DNA from: Oceanococcus sp.
GTDB taxonomy: Bacteria > Pseudomonadota > Gammaproteobacteria > Nevskiales > Oceanococcaceae
Direction: 5' to 3'
NCBI GenBank assembly: GCA_030147945.1
Contig: JASBUL010000084.1
Span: 1 to 50,037, forward strand
DNA length: 50,037 bases
Part shown: positions 43,094 to 50,037 of the stretch, piece after piece
How the letters are laid out: the number at the start of each line of letters is the position of its first letter
Position numbering within the stretch: the first letter of the stretch is position 1
Translations under genes and position numbers: made by a program
Notes under the pieces: generated by a model
What the model saw: the letters and a program-made list of their open reading frames with translations, nothing else
What the model was told of the DNA's origin: nothing
The model's database searches: none

Positions 43094-43948
43094 ATGACCG
43101 CCCAGATTCTCGACGGCAAAGCCATTTCCGCGGACATCCGCGCCGATCTTACGCAGCAGGTCGCGAATCTCACCGCGCAAGGCCAACGTGCGCCATGTCT
43201 GACCGTGGTCCTGGTCGGCGATGATCCCGCCTCACATGTTTATGTGCGCAACAAGGAACGGGCCTGCGAGCAGATCGGTATTCGCTCCCTGCCCCACCGT
43301 CTGGACAGCGCGACCGCTGAAACCGATCTGATCGAGCTGATCGACACGCTCAATGAAGCCGAGGATGTCGACGGCATTCTGGTCCAACTGCCGCTGCCTG
43401 CGCACATTGATGCCGACCGCATTCTGGATCGCATCAGCCCGGCCAAGGACGTTGACGGCTTTCATCCGTCCAACATCGGGCGCCTGCTGCAGCGTCGCCC
43501 GGGCCTGCGTCCGTGCACGCCCTACGGCGTGATCAAGATGCTTGAGCGCACCAACACCGCCGTGGCCGGCAAACGTGCCGTGGTGGTCGGTGCCTCCAAC
43601 ATCGTGGGTCGCCCGATGGCCATGGAATTGCTGCTGGCCAACGCCACCGTCACCATCTGCAACAGCAAGACCCGCGATCTGGCGGCGGAAGTCGGCCGCG
43701 CCGAGATTGTGGTGGCCGGCATCGGCAAACCTGAATTTGTGCGCGGTGACTGGATTGCCGAAGGTGCGGTGGTCATCGACGTGGGCATCAATCGCCTGGA
43801 TGATGGTCGTCTGGTCGGTGACGTTGAGTTCGAAGCCGCTGCACAGCGCGCCTCATGGATCACTCCGGTTCCCGGTGGCGTCGGCCCCATGACCATTGCC
43901 ATGCTGATGCACAACACGGTCGAAGCCTACCGCGCACGTCAGGTTTAA
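43094..43948 (+). CDS. folD: Bifunctional methylenetetrahydrofolate dehydrogenase/cyclohydrolase FolD
   Basis: Interconverts 5,10-methylene- and 10-formyl-tetrahydrofolate using NADP. 284 residues. The catalytic lysine region is in [16 protein letters not shown], followed by [33 protein letters not shown], the NADP-binding [19 protein letters not shown] and the signature [22 protein letters not shown] 43094 opens the classic MTAQILDGK start, though no clear ribosome-binding site precedes it. Convergent with cysS. Confidence 0.97.
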   Translation: MTAQILDGKAISADIRADLTQQVANLTAQGQRAPCLTVVLVGDDPASHVYVRNKERACEQIGIRSLPHRLDSATAETDLIELIDTLNEAEDVDGILVQLPLPAHIDADRILDRISPAKDVDGFHPSNIGRLLQRRPGLRPCTPYGVIKMLERTNTAVAGKRAVVVGASNIVGRPMAMELLLANATVTICNSKTRDLAAEVGRAEIVVAGIGKPEFVRGDWIAEGAVVIDVGINRLDDGRLVGDVEFEAAAQRASWITPVPGGVGPMTIAMLMHNTVEAYRARQV

Positions 43949-43966
43949 GCGGCGCTTACACGCCGC
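43949..43966 (+). terminator. Hairpin between convergent folD and cysS
   Basis: GCGGCG, loop CTTACA, CGCCGC begins right at the folD stop codon and lies nine bases before the cysS stop. There is no T run; it may end or protect the transcripts of both convergent genes. Confidence 0.45.
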
Positions 43967-43974
43967 CCTCAGGC

Positions 43975-45348
43975 TCAGGCGCGACGCCAGGTGGTCCCGG
44001 CCGGCCCGTCTTCCAGCTGGATACCCGCTGCACTCAACTCATCACGAATCTGATCCGCCAGGGCGTAATCCTTGTCCGCCTTGGCCTGCGTGCGTGCGGC
44101 GATGCGTGCATCGATATCCGCCTCGCTGAGCGCGACCCCGGCCTTGAGCACACTGTCCGGATCGGCCTGTAACAGGCCCAAACGCCCGGCCAGAGCCTTG
44201 AATTCGGCGGCAAGAGCAGCCGCCGCCTGCGGTTCGGCAGTCTTGCCCGTATTGATGGCTTTGACCATCTCATGCAGCACGGCATAGGCCTGCGGCGTGT
44301 TGAAGTCATCATCCATCGCGGCAACAAAGCGCGCGGTGTAATCCGAGGCCTGATAACTCGCCGCCGGCTTCACCGCATCCAGCACCGTGTACCAGCGCAG
44401 CAAACCCTGCTCGGCCACATCCAGCGCCTCTCGCGTGTACACCAACGGGCTGCGGTAATGGGTGCCGAGTATGAAATGGCGAATGGTCTCGCCGCTGTAG
44501 TCGGCCAGCAGATCCCGTATGGTGCTGAAGTTGCCCAGCGATTTGCTCATCTTTTCCGAGCCCACCTGGACAAAGCCATTGTGCATCCAGGTTGCCGCAA
44601 AGCTGGCGCCGGTGGCGCACACGGATTGAGCGATCTCATTCTCATGATGAGGGAATTTCAGGTCCATGCCGCCCCCGTGAATGTCGAAGGCATCACCCAG
44701 GCAGTGGGTCGACATCGCCGAGCACTCGATATGCCAGCCCGGGCGACCCTCGCCCCAGGGTGAAGACCAGGCCGGCTCCCCCGGTTTGGCCGCTTTCCAG
44801 AGCACGAAATCCAGGGCGTCGCGCTTGGCTTCGCCCGGCGCAATGCGGGCGCCGATGCGCAGCTCGTCCAGCCGTTTACCGGACAGCGCACCGTAGTTGT
44901 CATAGCTACTGACCGAGAAATACACATCACCGTTGGCGGCTGCATAGGCGTGCCCATTGGCAATCAGCCGCTGCACCATGTCGATGATCTGCGGCATGTG
45001 CACGGTGGCGCGCGGCTCCTGATCGGCCTCACGCAGGCCCAGCGCCGCGCAGTCGGCATGAAACTCATCGACGAAACGTTCGGTCAGCTGCTCGGTGGCC
45101 TCGTCATTTTCCTGCGCACGCTTGATGATTTTGTCATCCACATCGGTGATGTTGCGGACGTAGTTCACCCGCAAGCCGCTGGCCTCAAGGTGACGCACCA
45201 CCGAATCGAACACCAGCAGAAAACGCGCATGGCCGAGGTGGCAATAGTCGTACACCGTGACACCACAGACGTACAGGCCCACTTCGCCCTGGACCCGTGG
45301 TGTGAATGCGTCTTTGCGACCGGTGAGACTGTTGTGTATGCGCAGCAT
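43975..45348 (-). CDS. cysS: Cysteinyl-tRNA synthetase
   Basis: Class I aminoacyl-tRNA synthetase. 457 residues: zinc Cys in CGVTVYDYCHLGHARFLL, which also holds the HIGH-type motif HLGH; further zinc ligands in IECSAMSTHCLGDAFDIHGG and FPHHENEIAQS; KMSKS motif in SEKMSKSLGNFS; C-terminal anticodon-binding DALR domain ending DGPAGTTWRR. The start MLRIHNSLTGRK at ATG 45346-45348 is the family opening; an in-frame TTG 18 bases upstream exists but is unlikely. It follows pgpA by 49 bases. Confidence 0.97.
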   Translation of the reverse strand: MLRIHNSLTGRKDAFTPRVQGEVGLYVCGVTVYDYCHLGHARFLLVFDSVVRHLEASGLRVNYVRNITDVDDKIIKRAQENDEATEQLTERFVDEFHADCAALGLREADQEPRATVHMPQIIDMVQRLIANGHAYAAANGDVYFSVSSYDNYGALSGKRLDELRIGARIAPGEAKRDALDFVLWKAAKPGEPAWSSPWGEGRPGWHIECSAMSTHCLGDAFDIHGGGMDLKFPHHENEIAQSVCATGASFAATWMHNGFVQVGSEKMSKSLGNFSTIRDLLADYSGETIRHFILGTHYRSPLVYTREALDVAEQGLLRWYTVLDAVKPAASYQASDYTARFVAAMDDDFNTPQAYAVLHEMVKAINTGKTAEPQAAAALAAEFKALAGRLGLLQADPDSVLKAGVALSEADIDARIAARTQAKADKDYALADQIRDELSAAGIQLEDGPAGTTWRRA

Positions 45349-45397
45349 GAGTGGAGGTGCGAACAAAAAGGGCGGCTACTTTACCCGATGTTGCGCC

Positions 45398-45898
45398 TCA
45401 ACTCAGAACCGCAACACTGGCCATCAGCGCCAGGGCCGCGAACACACCGGCCAGAAGGTCGTCCAGCATGATGCCAAGGCCACCATGTACATGGCGATCA
45501 AGCCAGCGTATCGGCCAGGGCTTGAGCACATCGAAGACCCGAAACCATACGAAGGCCAAGCCCAGCAGCAGCGGTGACAAAGGGTAGGACACCGGCCACA
45601 AGGCCAGTGGCAGCGCGGTCACATAGAGCCCGGCGAACTCATCCCACACGATGCCGCCATGATCATGGACACCCAGCCGGCGCGATGCTTCACCGCAAAT
45701 CGGGATGCCAACCAGAGCCACGATCACGGTGACCGCCACATACGGCCATGAACCCAGCCAGGCCAGGCTGAGCCACACCAGCGGCAACGCGGCCAGCGTA
45801 CCCGCCGTCCCGGGTGCCTTGGGTGACAAACCGCTGCCGAAGCCAAAGCCCAGCCACAATATGGGATCGGAGAAAACCTGTCGTGCGCTGGGATTCAT
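45398..45898 (-). CDS. pgpA: Phosphatidylglycerophosphatase A
   Basis: Membrane phosphatase that makes phosphatidylglycerol, the step after PgsA. 166 residues with several helices. Family segments: GFGSGLSPKAPGTAGTLAAL, HDHGGIVWDEFAGLYVTALP (acidic catalytic residues), FRVFDVLKPWPIRWLDRHVH and GGLGIMLDDLLAGVFAAL. Located two bases after thiL, as in E. coli. Confidence 0.96.
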   Translation of the reverse strand: MNPSARQVFSDPILWLGFGFGSGLSPKAPGTAGTLAALPLVWLSLAWLGSWPYVAVTVIVALVGIPICGEASRRLGVHDHGGIVWDEFAGLYVTALPLALWPVSYPLSPLLLGLAFVWFRVFDVLKPWPIRWLDRHVHGGLGIMLDDLLAGVFAALALMASVAVLS

Positions 45899-45900
45899 GC

Positions 45901-46821
45901 TCAGAAATGGCTGTAGCCGGTGAGTGGAACAGGCTTCAGCTTACCTTGCCCGTCGCACCCGACAAGCCCGGCCTCCTGCTGAATCTGCCCCACCGCGCAC
46001 AAGCCCGCGTGCCGGCCCTGCAAACTGGCCCACGCGGCGGGCGTCAAGGTGGCGACCAGGGCATAGTCATCACCGCCGTGCAAAGCCAGTGTCTGCGCCT
46101 CGCCCGGCGGCAGCGCGCGCAGCGCAGGCGCCAGCGGCAAAGCTTCAAGCTCGATCAGCGCGCCGCAGCCGCTGGCCTTCAGCACATGGCCTAGATCTGC
46201 GGCAAAGCCGTCCGAGACATCCACCGCTGCATGTGCCACACCGGCCAGTGCCTGACCGCAAGCCAACTGCGGCTGCGGTCGGTCCAGATAGGCGCGCAAG
46301 GCCGGCGGCGCATCAGCGCCCTGTTGCAACGCCAACGCGGCCGCGCCCAGCTCACCGGCGACCACGATCACATCGCCGGGTTTTGCGCCATCACGGCGCA
46401 AGGCCTGACCCGCCGCAACATGACCGAATGCGGTGATGCTGATGCTCAAGGGACCGCGTGTGGTGTCACCACCGATCAGCGCCACATCGTGCTGCGCCGC
46501 CAGCTCGAACAAACCGTCGGCCAGCCCCGCCACAAAAGCTTCATCGGCCTGCGGCAGACTCAGATTGAGCAAGAACCCCAGCGGCTGTGCGCCCATGGCG
46601 GCCAAGTCACTGAGATTGACCGCCAGGGCCTTCCAGCCGATATCCGCGGGCGCCGTGCGCACAGGGAAATGGCGTCCTTCGATCAGGGTGTCGGAACACA
46701 GGGCCAGCTCGCGCCCGGCCGGAGGCTGGATCAGTGCGGCGTCATCGCCAATACCCAGAGTGCACCATGCCGGTGTCGGTTTGCCCTGAAAGTACTTCCG
46801 AATCAGCTCGAATTCGGTCAC
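45901..46821 (-). CDS. thiL: Thiamine-monophosphate kinase, GTG start
   Basis: Phosphorylates thiamine monophosphate to thiamine diphosphate, the cofactor of SucA. 306 residues. Family segments: TEFELIRKYF at the start, LGIGDDAALIQPPAGRELAL, NLSDLAAMGAQPLGFLLNLS, LIGGDTTRGPLSISITAFGH, DVSDGFAADLGHVLKASGCG and LHGGDDYALVATL. The start is GTG at 46819-46821, with a weak ribosome-binding site, 17 bases after nusB. Confidence 0.96.
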   Translation of the reverse strand: MTEFELIRKYFQGKPTPAWCTLGIGDDAALIQPPAGRELALCSDTLIEGRHFPVRTAPADIGWKALAVNLSDLAAMGAQPLGFLLNLSLPQADEAFVAGLADGLFELAAQHDVALIGGDTTRGPLSISITAFGHVAAGQALRRDGAKPGDVIVVAGELGAAALALQQGADAPPALRAYLDRPQPQLACGQALAGVAHAAVDVSDGFAADLGHVLKASGCGALIELEALPLAPALRALPPGEAQTLALHGGDDYALVATLTPAAWASLQGRHAGLCAVGQIQQEAGLVGCDGQGKLKPVPLTGYSHF

Positions 46822-46838
46822 CGCGCGTGATGCAGCGC

Positions 46839-47273
46839 TCAGGCGCCGTGCGGGCGCAGCTCACGCGACAGCTTGTCGAGCACGCCGTTGACGTATTTGT
46901 GCGCCTGATCGGCACCGAACAGTTTTGACAGCTCGATGGCCTCGTTGATCACGATGCCCTTGGACAACTCCATCGACTCGGACAGCTCATAGGCACCAAC
47001 CAGCAGCACCGCATGCTCCATCGGATCGAGCTGATCAAGCGCGCGATCCACATGTGCGGCGATGCGCTCATTAAGCCGCGGCGCGGCCTCGATGGTGCCG
47101 AAGACCAGAGCTTCGAGCATCGCCTTGTTGGCGTTCCTGAGGTGCTCCCACTCGCTGACTTCCTGCCAGATCTGTTGCGCCGCCACCTGGTTCATCAGCC
47201 AGCGGTACACTGCCTGCACCGCGCCATAACGTGCTCCGCGACGCCCCGCAAGGCGCTTGCTCTCGCTCATCAA
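46839..47273 (-). CDS. nusB: Transcription antitermination factor NusB
   Basis: All-helical RNA-binding protein that, with NusE, binds boxA in rRNA leaders. 144 residues: basic opening RLAGRRGARYGAVQAVYRWL, then ALDQLDPMEHAVLLVGAYEL and VINEAIELSKLFGADQAHKY, with the final helix YVNGVLDKLSREL. Overlaps ribH by four bases (ATGA), the usual rib-nusB coupling. Confidence 0.96.
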   Translation of the reverse strand: MMSESKRLAGRRGARYGAVQAVYRWLMNQVAAQQIWQEVSEWEHLRNANKAMLEALVFGTIEAAPRLNERIAAHVDRALDQLDPMEHAVLLVGAYELSESMELSKGIVINEAIELSKLFGADQAHKYVNGVLDKLSRELRPHGA

Positions 47274-47737
47274 GCCACCGCGCGCAGAATGTTCAGCGTA
47301 TCAAGTACGGCAGCCGCCGCCTCCACGCCCTTGTTTTCCTCGTTCGGCCCGGCCCGGTCCAGGGCCTGCTGCAGGTCATAGGTGGCGAGCACGCCAAAGC
47401 CCACAGGCAAACCATAGTTGAGGGCCACGTCGGCGATGCCGCGAGCACATTCACCGGCCACGTACTCGAAATGTGCGGTATCGCCCTTGATCACCGCACC
47501 CAGGGCGATGATCCCGGCGTAGCGCTCACTTTCGGCCAGACGCCCGGCCATCAGCGGGATTTCGAATGCACCCGGCACCACGTACTGGTCGATATTCTCG
47601 GCCGGCACGCCGCGTTGGGTCAGCGTGCGCTCGGCCGCATCGACCAGCGAATCCACGATAACCGGGTTCCACTGGGTGCTGACGATCGCAAAACGATCCA
47701 TGGAGAAACTGTCGGCTTGAGCCGCGATCTTGTTCAT
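47270..47737 (-). CDS. ribH: 6,7-dimethyl-8-ribityllumazine synthase
   Basis: Penultimate enzyme of riboflavin biosynthesis. 155 residues. Substrate-binding segments: STQWNPVIVDSLVDAAERTL, VVPGAFEIPLMAGRLAESER, IALGAVIKGDTAHFEYVAGE (catalytic His region) and PVGFGVLATYDLQQALDRAG. Nine bases after ribB. The first residues (MNKIAAQADSFSMDRFAI) contain a second in-frame ATG, so the start could be 12 codons later. Confidence 0.96.
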   Translation of the reverse strand: MNKIAAQADSFSMDRFAIVSTQWNPVIVDSLVDAAERTLTQRGVPAENIDQYVVPGAFEIPLMAGRLAESERYAGIIALGAVIKGDTAHFEYVAGECARGIADVALNYGLPVGFGVLATYDLQQALDRAGPNEENKGVEAAAAVLDTLNILRAVA

Positions 47738-47746
47738 GCTGTGTAC

Positions 47747-48847
47747 TCAGTCGGTCTGGACGTATTCGGCCACTTCCAGATCAAATCCGGAGATGGCATG
47801 CATGCGCTTGGGCGCCGACAACACCCGCATCTTACGCACATTGAGATCCATCAGAATCTGGGCGCCGATGCCATAGGTGCGCAGATCGGCCACTTCTTCT
47901 TCATCGGTAACCGGCTCGCTGGCTGACAGATGCATGATGTTCTTGACCAGAGCCTGCGGGGTTTCCCATTTGCGCAGCACTACAACCACGCCCTCGCCGG
48001 CCTCAGCGACGGTCTTCAGCGCGTTGTCCAGTGGCCAGCCGAAGTCTTCGTGCTGGATACCCAGCACGTCAGACAAGGTATTGCGCAGATGTACGCGCAC
48101 CAGTGTCGGCCGCTCCGGATCGATGTCGCCCTTGACCAGCGCCATATGCACGGTGTTGTCGACCGAATCTTCGTAGGCCACCAGCTTGAACGCGCCGTGG
48201 CGGGTGTTGACCACCGACTCGCAGACTCGCTCCACCGAATGTTCGTTCTGCAGACGGTAGCGAATCAGGTCGGCAATGGTGCCCAGCTTGATGCCATGCT
48301 CGGCGGCAAACTTTTCCAGATCCGGGCGACGCGCCATGGTGCCATCTTCGTTGAGCACCTCGACGATCACCGCGGCGGCTTCCTTGCACCCGGCCAGACG
48401 GGCCAGATCACAGCCTGCCTCGGTATGCCCGGCGCGCGCCAGCACCCCACCCGGCTCAGCCATCAGGGGGAAGATGTGACCCGGTTGAACCACGTCTTCA
48501 GGGCGCGCCTCCGGCTCCACCGCAACCCGCACGGTGCGCGCGCGGTCATGGGCGGAAATACCGGTGGTTACGCCTTCGGCCGCTTCAATCGAAACGGTGA
48601 AGTTGGTGCCGTGCGCGGCGGCGTTGTCATTCACCATGAGCGGCAGACGCAGCTGGCGGCAACGGTCACGGGTCAGGGTCAGACAGATCAGGCCACGCGC
48701 GTAGCGGGCCATGAAATTGATGTCTTCCGGCCGCACGAATTCCGCAGCCATGACGATGTCGCCTTCGTTCTCACGGTCTTCATCGTCCATCAGAATCACC
48801 ATGCGCCCCTGGCGCATGTCTTCGATGATGTCTTCGATCCTATCCAT
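47747..48847 (-). CDS. ribBX: 3,4-dihydroxy-2-butanone 4-phosphate synthase fused to a degenerate RibA-like domain
   Basis: Converts ribulose 5-phosphate to the four-carbon riboflavin precursor. 366 residues. The RibB domain (about 1-200) is complete: [40 protein letters not shown] and [20 protein letters not shown]. The C-terminal domain (about 205-366) aligns in position with GTP cyclohydrolase II but lacks its zinc-binding GECLTGD and CDCG cysteine motifs; instead it reads [20 protein letters not shown]. It is therefore probably inactive as RibA, like the RibBX proteins described in proteobacteria. A separate ribA would be expected elsewhere. Three bases after ribE. Confidence 0.92.
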   Translation of the reverse strand: MDRIEDIIEDMRQGRMVILMDDEDRENEGDIVMAAEFVRPEDINFMARYARGLICLTLTRDRCRQLRLPLMVNDNAAAHGTNFTVSIEAAEGVTTGISAHDRARTVRVAVEPEARPEDVVQPGHIFPLMAEPGGVLARAGHTEAGCDLARLAGCKEAAAVIVEVLNEDGTMARRPDLEKFAAEHGIKLGTIADLIRYRLQNEHSVERVCESVVNTRHGAFKLVAYEDSVDNTVHMALVKGDIDPERPTLVRVHLRNTLSDVLGIQHEDFGWPLDNALKTVAEAGEGVVVVLRKWETPQALVKNIMHLSASEPVTDEEEVADLRTYGIGAQILMDLNVRKMRVLSAPKRMHAISGFDLEVAEYVQTD

Positions 48848-48850
48848 CTT

Positions 48851-49465
48851 TTACTGTCCTTGGCGGGCGTCGTCACGCGCGCTGAGCAGGCGTTCGAGAT
48901 AACGTGCCACCACATCCACTTCCAGATTAATCCGCTGCCCCACATCCCACCCCGAGATGGTGGTCATCTCCTGGGTGTGCGGCACGATATTGACCGTGAA
49001 AGTGTTGGCGCTGACATCGTTGACGGTCAGGCTCACGCCATCGAGCGTGACCGAGCCCTTGCGGGCGATATAGCGTGCCAGATCAGCAGGCGCTTCAAGT
49101 TCAAATTGTCGGCTGCGCACCTCGTCGCGACAAGCGCGGATGTGCGCGATGCCATCGACATGGCCGCTGACCAGATGGCCGCCGAGGCGGTCGCTGGCCG
49201 CCAGCGCCCGCTCCAGATTGACCGGCTGTTCAAGCTGCAGATCATCCAGGGTGGTCAGACGCAGGGTTTCCGCCGATACGTCGGCCCAGAAGGCGTTCTT
49301 TTCCCAGGTCTGCGCGGTCAGGCACACGCCGTTCACGGCAATGCTTTCGCCGACATCGGGCTTGTCCATTGGCAGATTGCCGGTCTCGATCAGAAAGCGC
49401 ATGTCGCCGCCGTGATCAACACGGTCAACGAGCCGGCCCAAACCGGTGATGATTCCAGTGAACAT
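48851..49465 (-). CDS. ribE: Riboflavin synthase alpha chain
   Basis: Dismutates two 6,7-dimethyl-8-ribityllumazine molecules to riboflavin. 204 residues with two homologous lumazine-binding barrels: the first opens [20 protein letters not shown] and contains [19 protein letters not shown] and [14 protein letters not shown]; the second starts near [20 protein letters not shown] and contains [20 protein letters not shown]. Called ribC in some schemes. Three bases from ribD and from ribBX. Confidence 0.96.
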   Translation of the reverse strand: MFTGIITGLGRLVDRVDHGGDMRFLIETGNLPMDKPDVGESIAVNGVCLTAQTWEKNAFWADVSAETLRLTTLDDLQLEQPVNLERALAASDRLGGHLVSGHVDGIAHIRACRDEVRSRQFELEAPADLARYIARKGSVTLDGVSLTVNDVSANTFTVNIVPHTQEMTTISGWDVGQRINLEVDVVARYLERLLSARDDARQGQ

Positions 49466-49468
49466 GAT

Positions 49469-50037
49469 TCAGATACGCGTTTGTGGACGCGCGATGATAC
49501 GCAAGTCGTCGCCGATGCGCCGAGAATCCAGCCAGTCCAGGCGGATTCTCGCATCAAGATCATCCAGCACACCGAGCTCGGCCGCAGGCAAACCTTGACC
49601 AAGCAAAGCGGGGGCGGCGTAGATGATCACCTCATCAACCAGCTCCGCGCGCAGAAACGCCGCCGACACAGTAGGCCCGGCCTCGACCAGGATTTCATTG
49701 CAGCCACGCGCCGCAAGCGCATCCACGGCGGCATGCAGATCCAGCCGTTCATCGCGCACAGGCAGGCTTTGACCATTGCGCACCGGTTCCCGGCTGGCAT
49801 GCAGAATCAGGTAGTGCGCATCGGCCCGCAAGCGCGCATCACGTGGGGTCCTGTGCTCACGATCGAGCACCACCCGCAAAGGTTGCTGCACGCTGTCGTG
49901 AGGCAGGCGCGCGGTCATTTGCGGGTCATCCGCCAGCACCGTGCCCACGCCGGTAATCATGGCGCAGGAACGCGCCCTCCAGCGGTGTCCGTCGAGCCGT
50001 GCCTGCGCACCGGTAATCCACTGACTGCGCCCGTCTG
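49469..50037 (-). CDS. ribD: RibD reductase domain, 5' end beyond window edge
   Basis: Bifunctional pyrimidine deaminase/reductase, early in riboflavin synthesis. Only the C-terminal reductase domain is present: from base 50037 the frame reads through SQWITGAQARLDGHRWRARS and CAMITGVGTVLADDPQMTAR to the stop at 49469. CNEILVEAGPTVSAAFLRAE is the NADPH/substrate-binding segment. The N-terminal zinc deaminase domain lies outside. The ATG at 49958-49960 is internal and is not the start. First gene of the rib cluster as seen here. Confidence 0.95.
   Translation of the reverse strand, partial: DGRSQWITGAQARLDGHRWRARSCAMITGVGTVLADDPQMTARLPHDSVQQPLRVVLDREHRTPRDARLRADAHYLILHASREPVRNGQSLPVRDERLDLHAAVDALAARGCNEILVEAGPTVSAAFLRAELVDEVIIYAAPALLGQGLPAAELGVLDDLDARIRLDWLDSRRIGDDLRIIARPQTRI

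Noticed and set aside
48848..49468. FMN riboswitch expected near riboflavin genes
   Set aside because: Gaps between ribD, ribE, ribBX and ribH are three to nine bases, leaving no room for the aptamer. If present it would be upstream of ribD, outside the window, or at another gene.

Overview
The window reads as a contiguous piece of a Gammaproteobacterium chromosome. It is GC-rich and densely coding, with no intergenic gap above about 230 bases and no phage, insertion sequence or CRISPR array. The conserved blocks yebC-ruvCAB-ybgC-tolQRAB-pal-cpoB-queE-queC-tRNA-Lys, pgsA-uvrC-gacA and ribD-ribE-ribB-ribH-nusB-thiL-pgpA are arrangements known from pseudomonads, xanthomonads and relatives. A complete Ccm system I, an RSH-independent respiratory gene content (2-oxoglutarate dehydrogenase, malate synthase G) and outer-membrane TonB machinery indicate a Gram-negative respiring heterotroph. 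The genus cannot be named from the sequence alone.

Layout. 1-1419: 3' part of malate synthase G (glcB). 1646-1721: tRNA-Lys. 1788-11592, all minus strand and tightly packed: a YfaZ-like outer-membrane protein, YebC, the RuvCAB resolvasome, YbgC, the Tol-Pal envelope complex with CpoB, and QueE/QueC for 7-deazaguanine synthesis. 11597-17286: lpd, sucB and sucA, with a strong terminator between sucB and lpd. 17367-19127: galU and a MaoC-type hotdog protein. 19167-25925: the whole cytochrome c maturation set ccmABCDEFGHI. 26058-26392: tRNA-Leu, tRNA-Cys and tRNA-Gly, with a terminator between Gly and Cys. 26548-29577: pgsA, uvrC and a GacA/UvrY response regulator. 29699-30679: a membrane-anchored metallo-beta-lactamase-fold protein on the plus strand.

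30676-41674 is the most distinctive accessory block. It is a self-contained TonB-dependent transport locus read on the minus strand: a large receptor with N-terminal carboxypeptidase-regulatory-like domains, a 918-residue lipoprotein made of two near-identical beta-helix-like units of about 437 residues, a DUF3450 coiled-coil protein, a TtpC-type long ExbB-like protein, ExbB, ExbD, TonB and a TPR protein. The order from DUF3450 to TPR matches the TonB2/TtpC type of system known from Vibrio. Upstream of the receptor lies an 18-base 7-4-7 direct repeat closely matching the PhoB box, followed by a -10-like hexamer. This suggests that the locus is a phosphate-starvation-induced uptake system for a phosphorus-containing or phosphate-linked substrate. 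The regulatory link is inferred from sequence and the substrate is unknown.

41889-43948, plus strand: an M14-type zinc carboxypeptidase/deacylase-like protein, tRNA-Pro and folD. 43975-50037, minus strand: the riboflavin cluster (ribD truncated by the window edge, ribE, a ribB fused to a degenerate ribA-like domain, ribH), nusB, thiL, pgpA and cysS.
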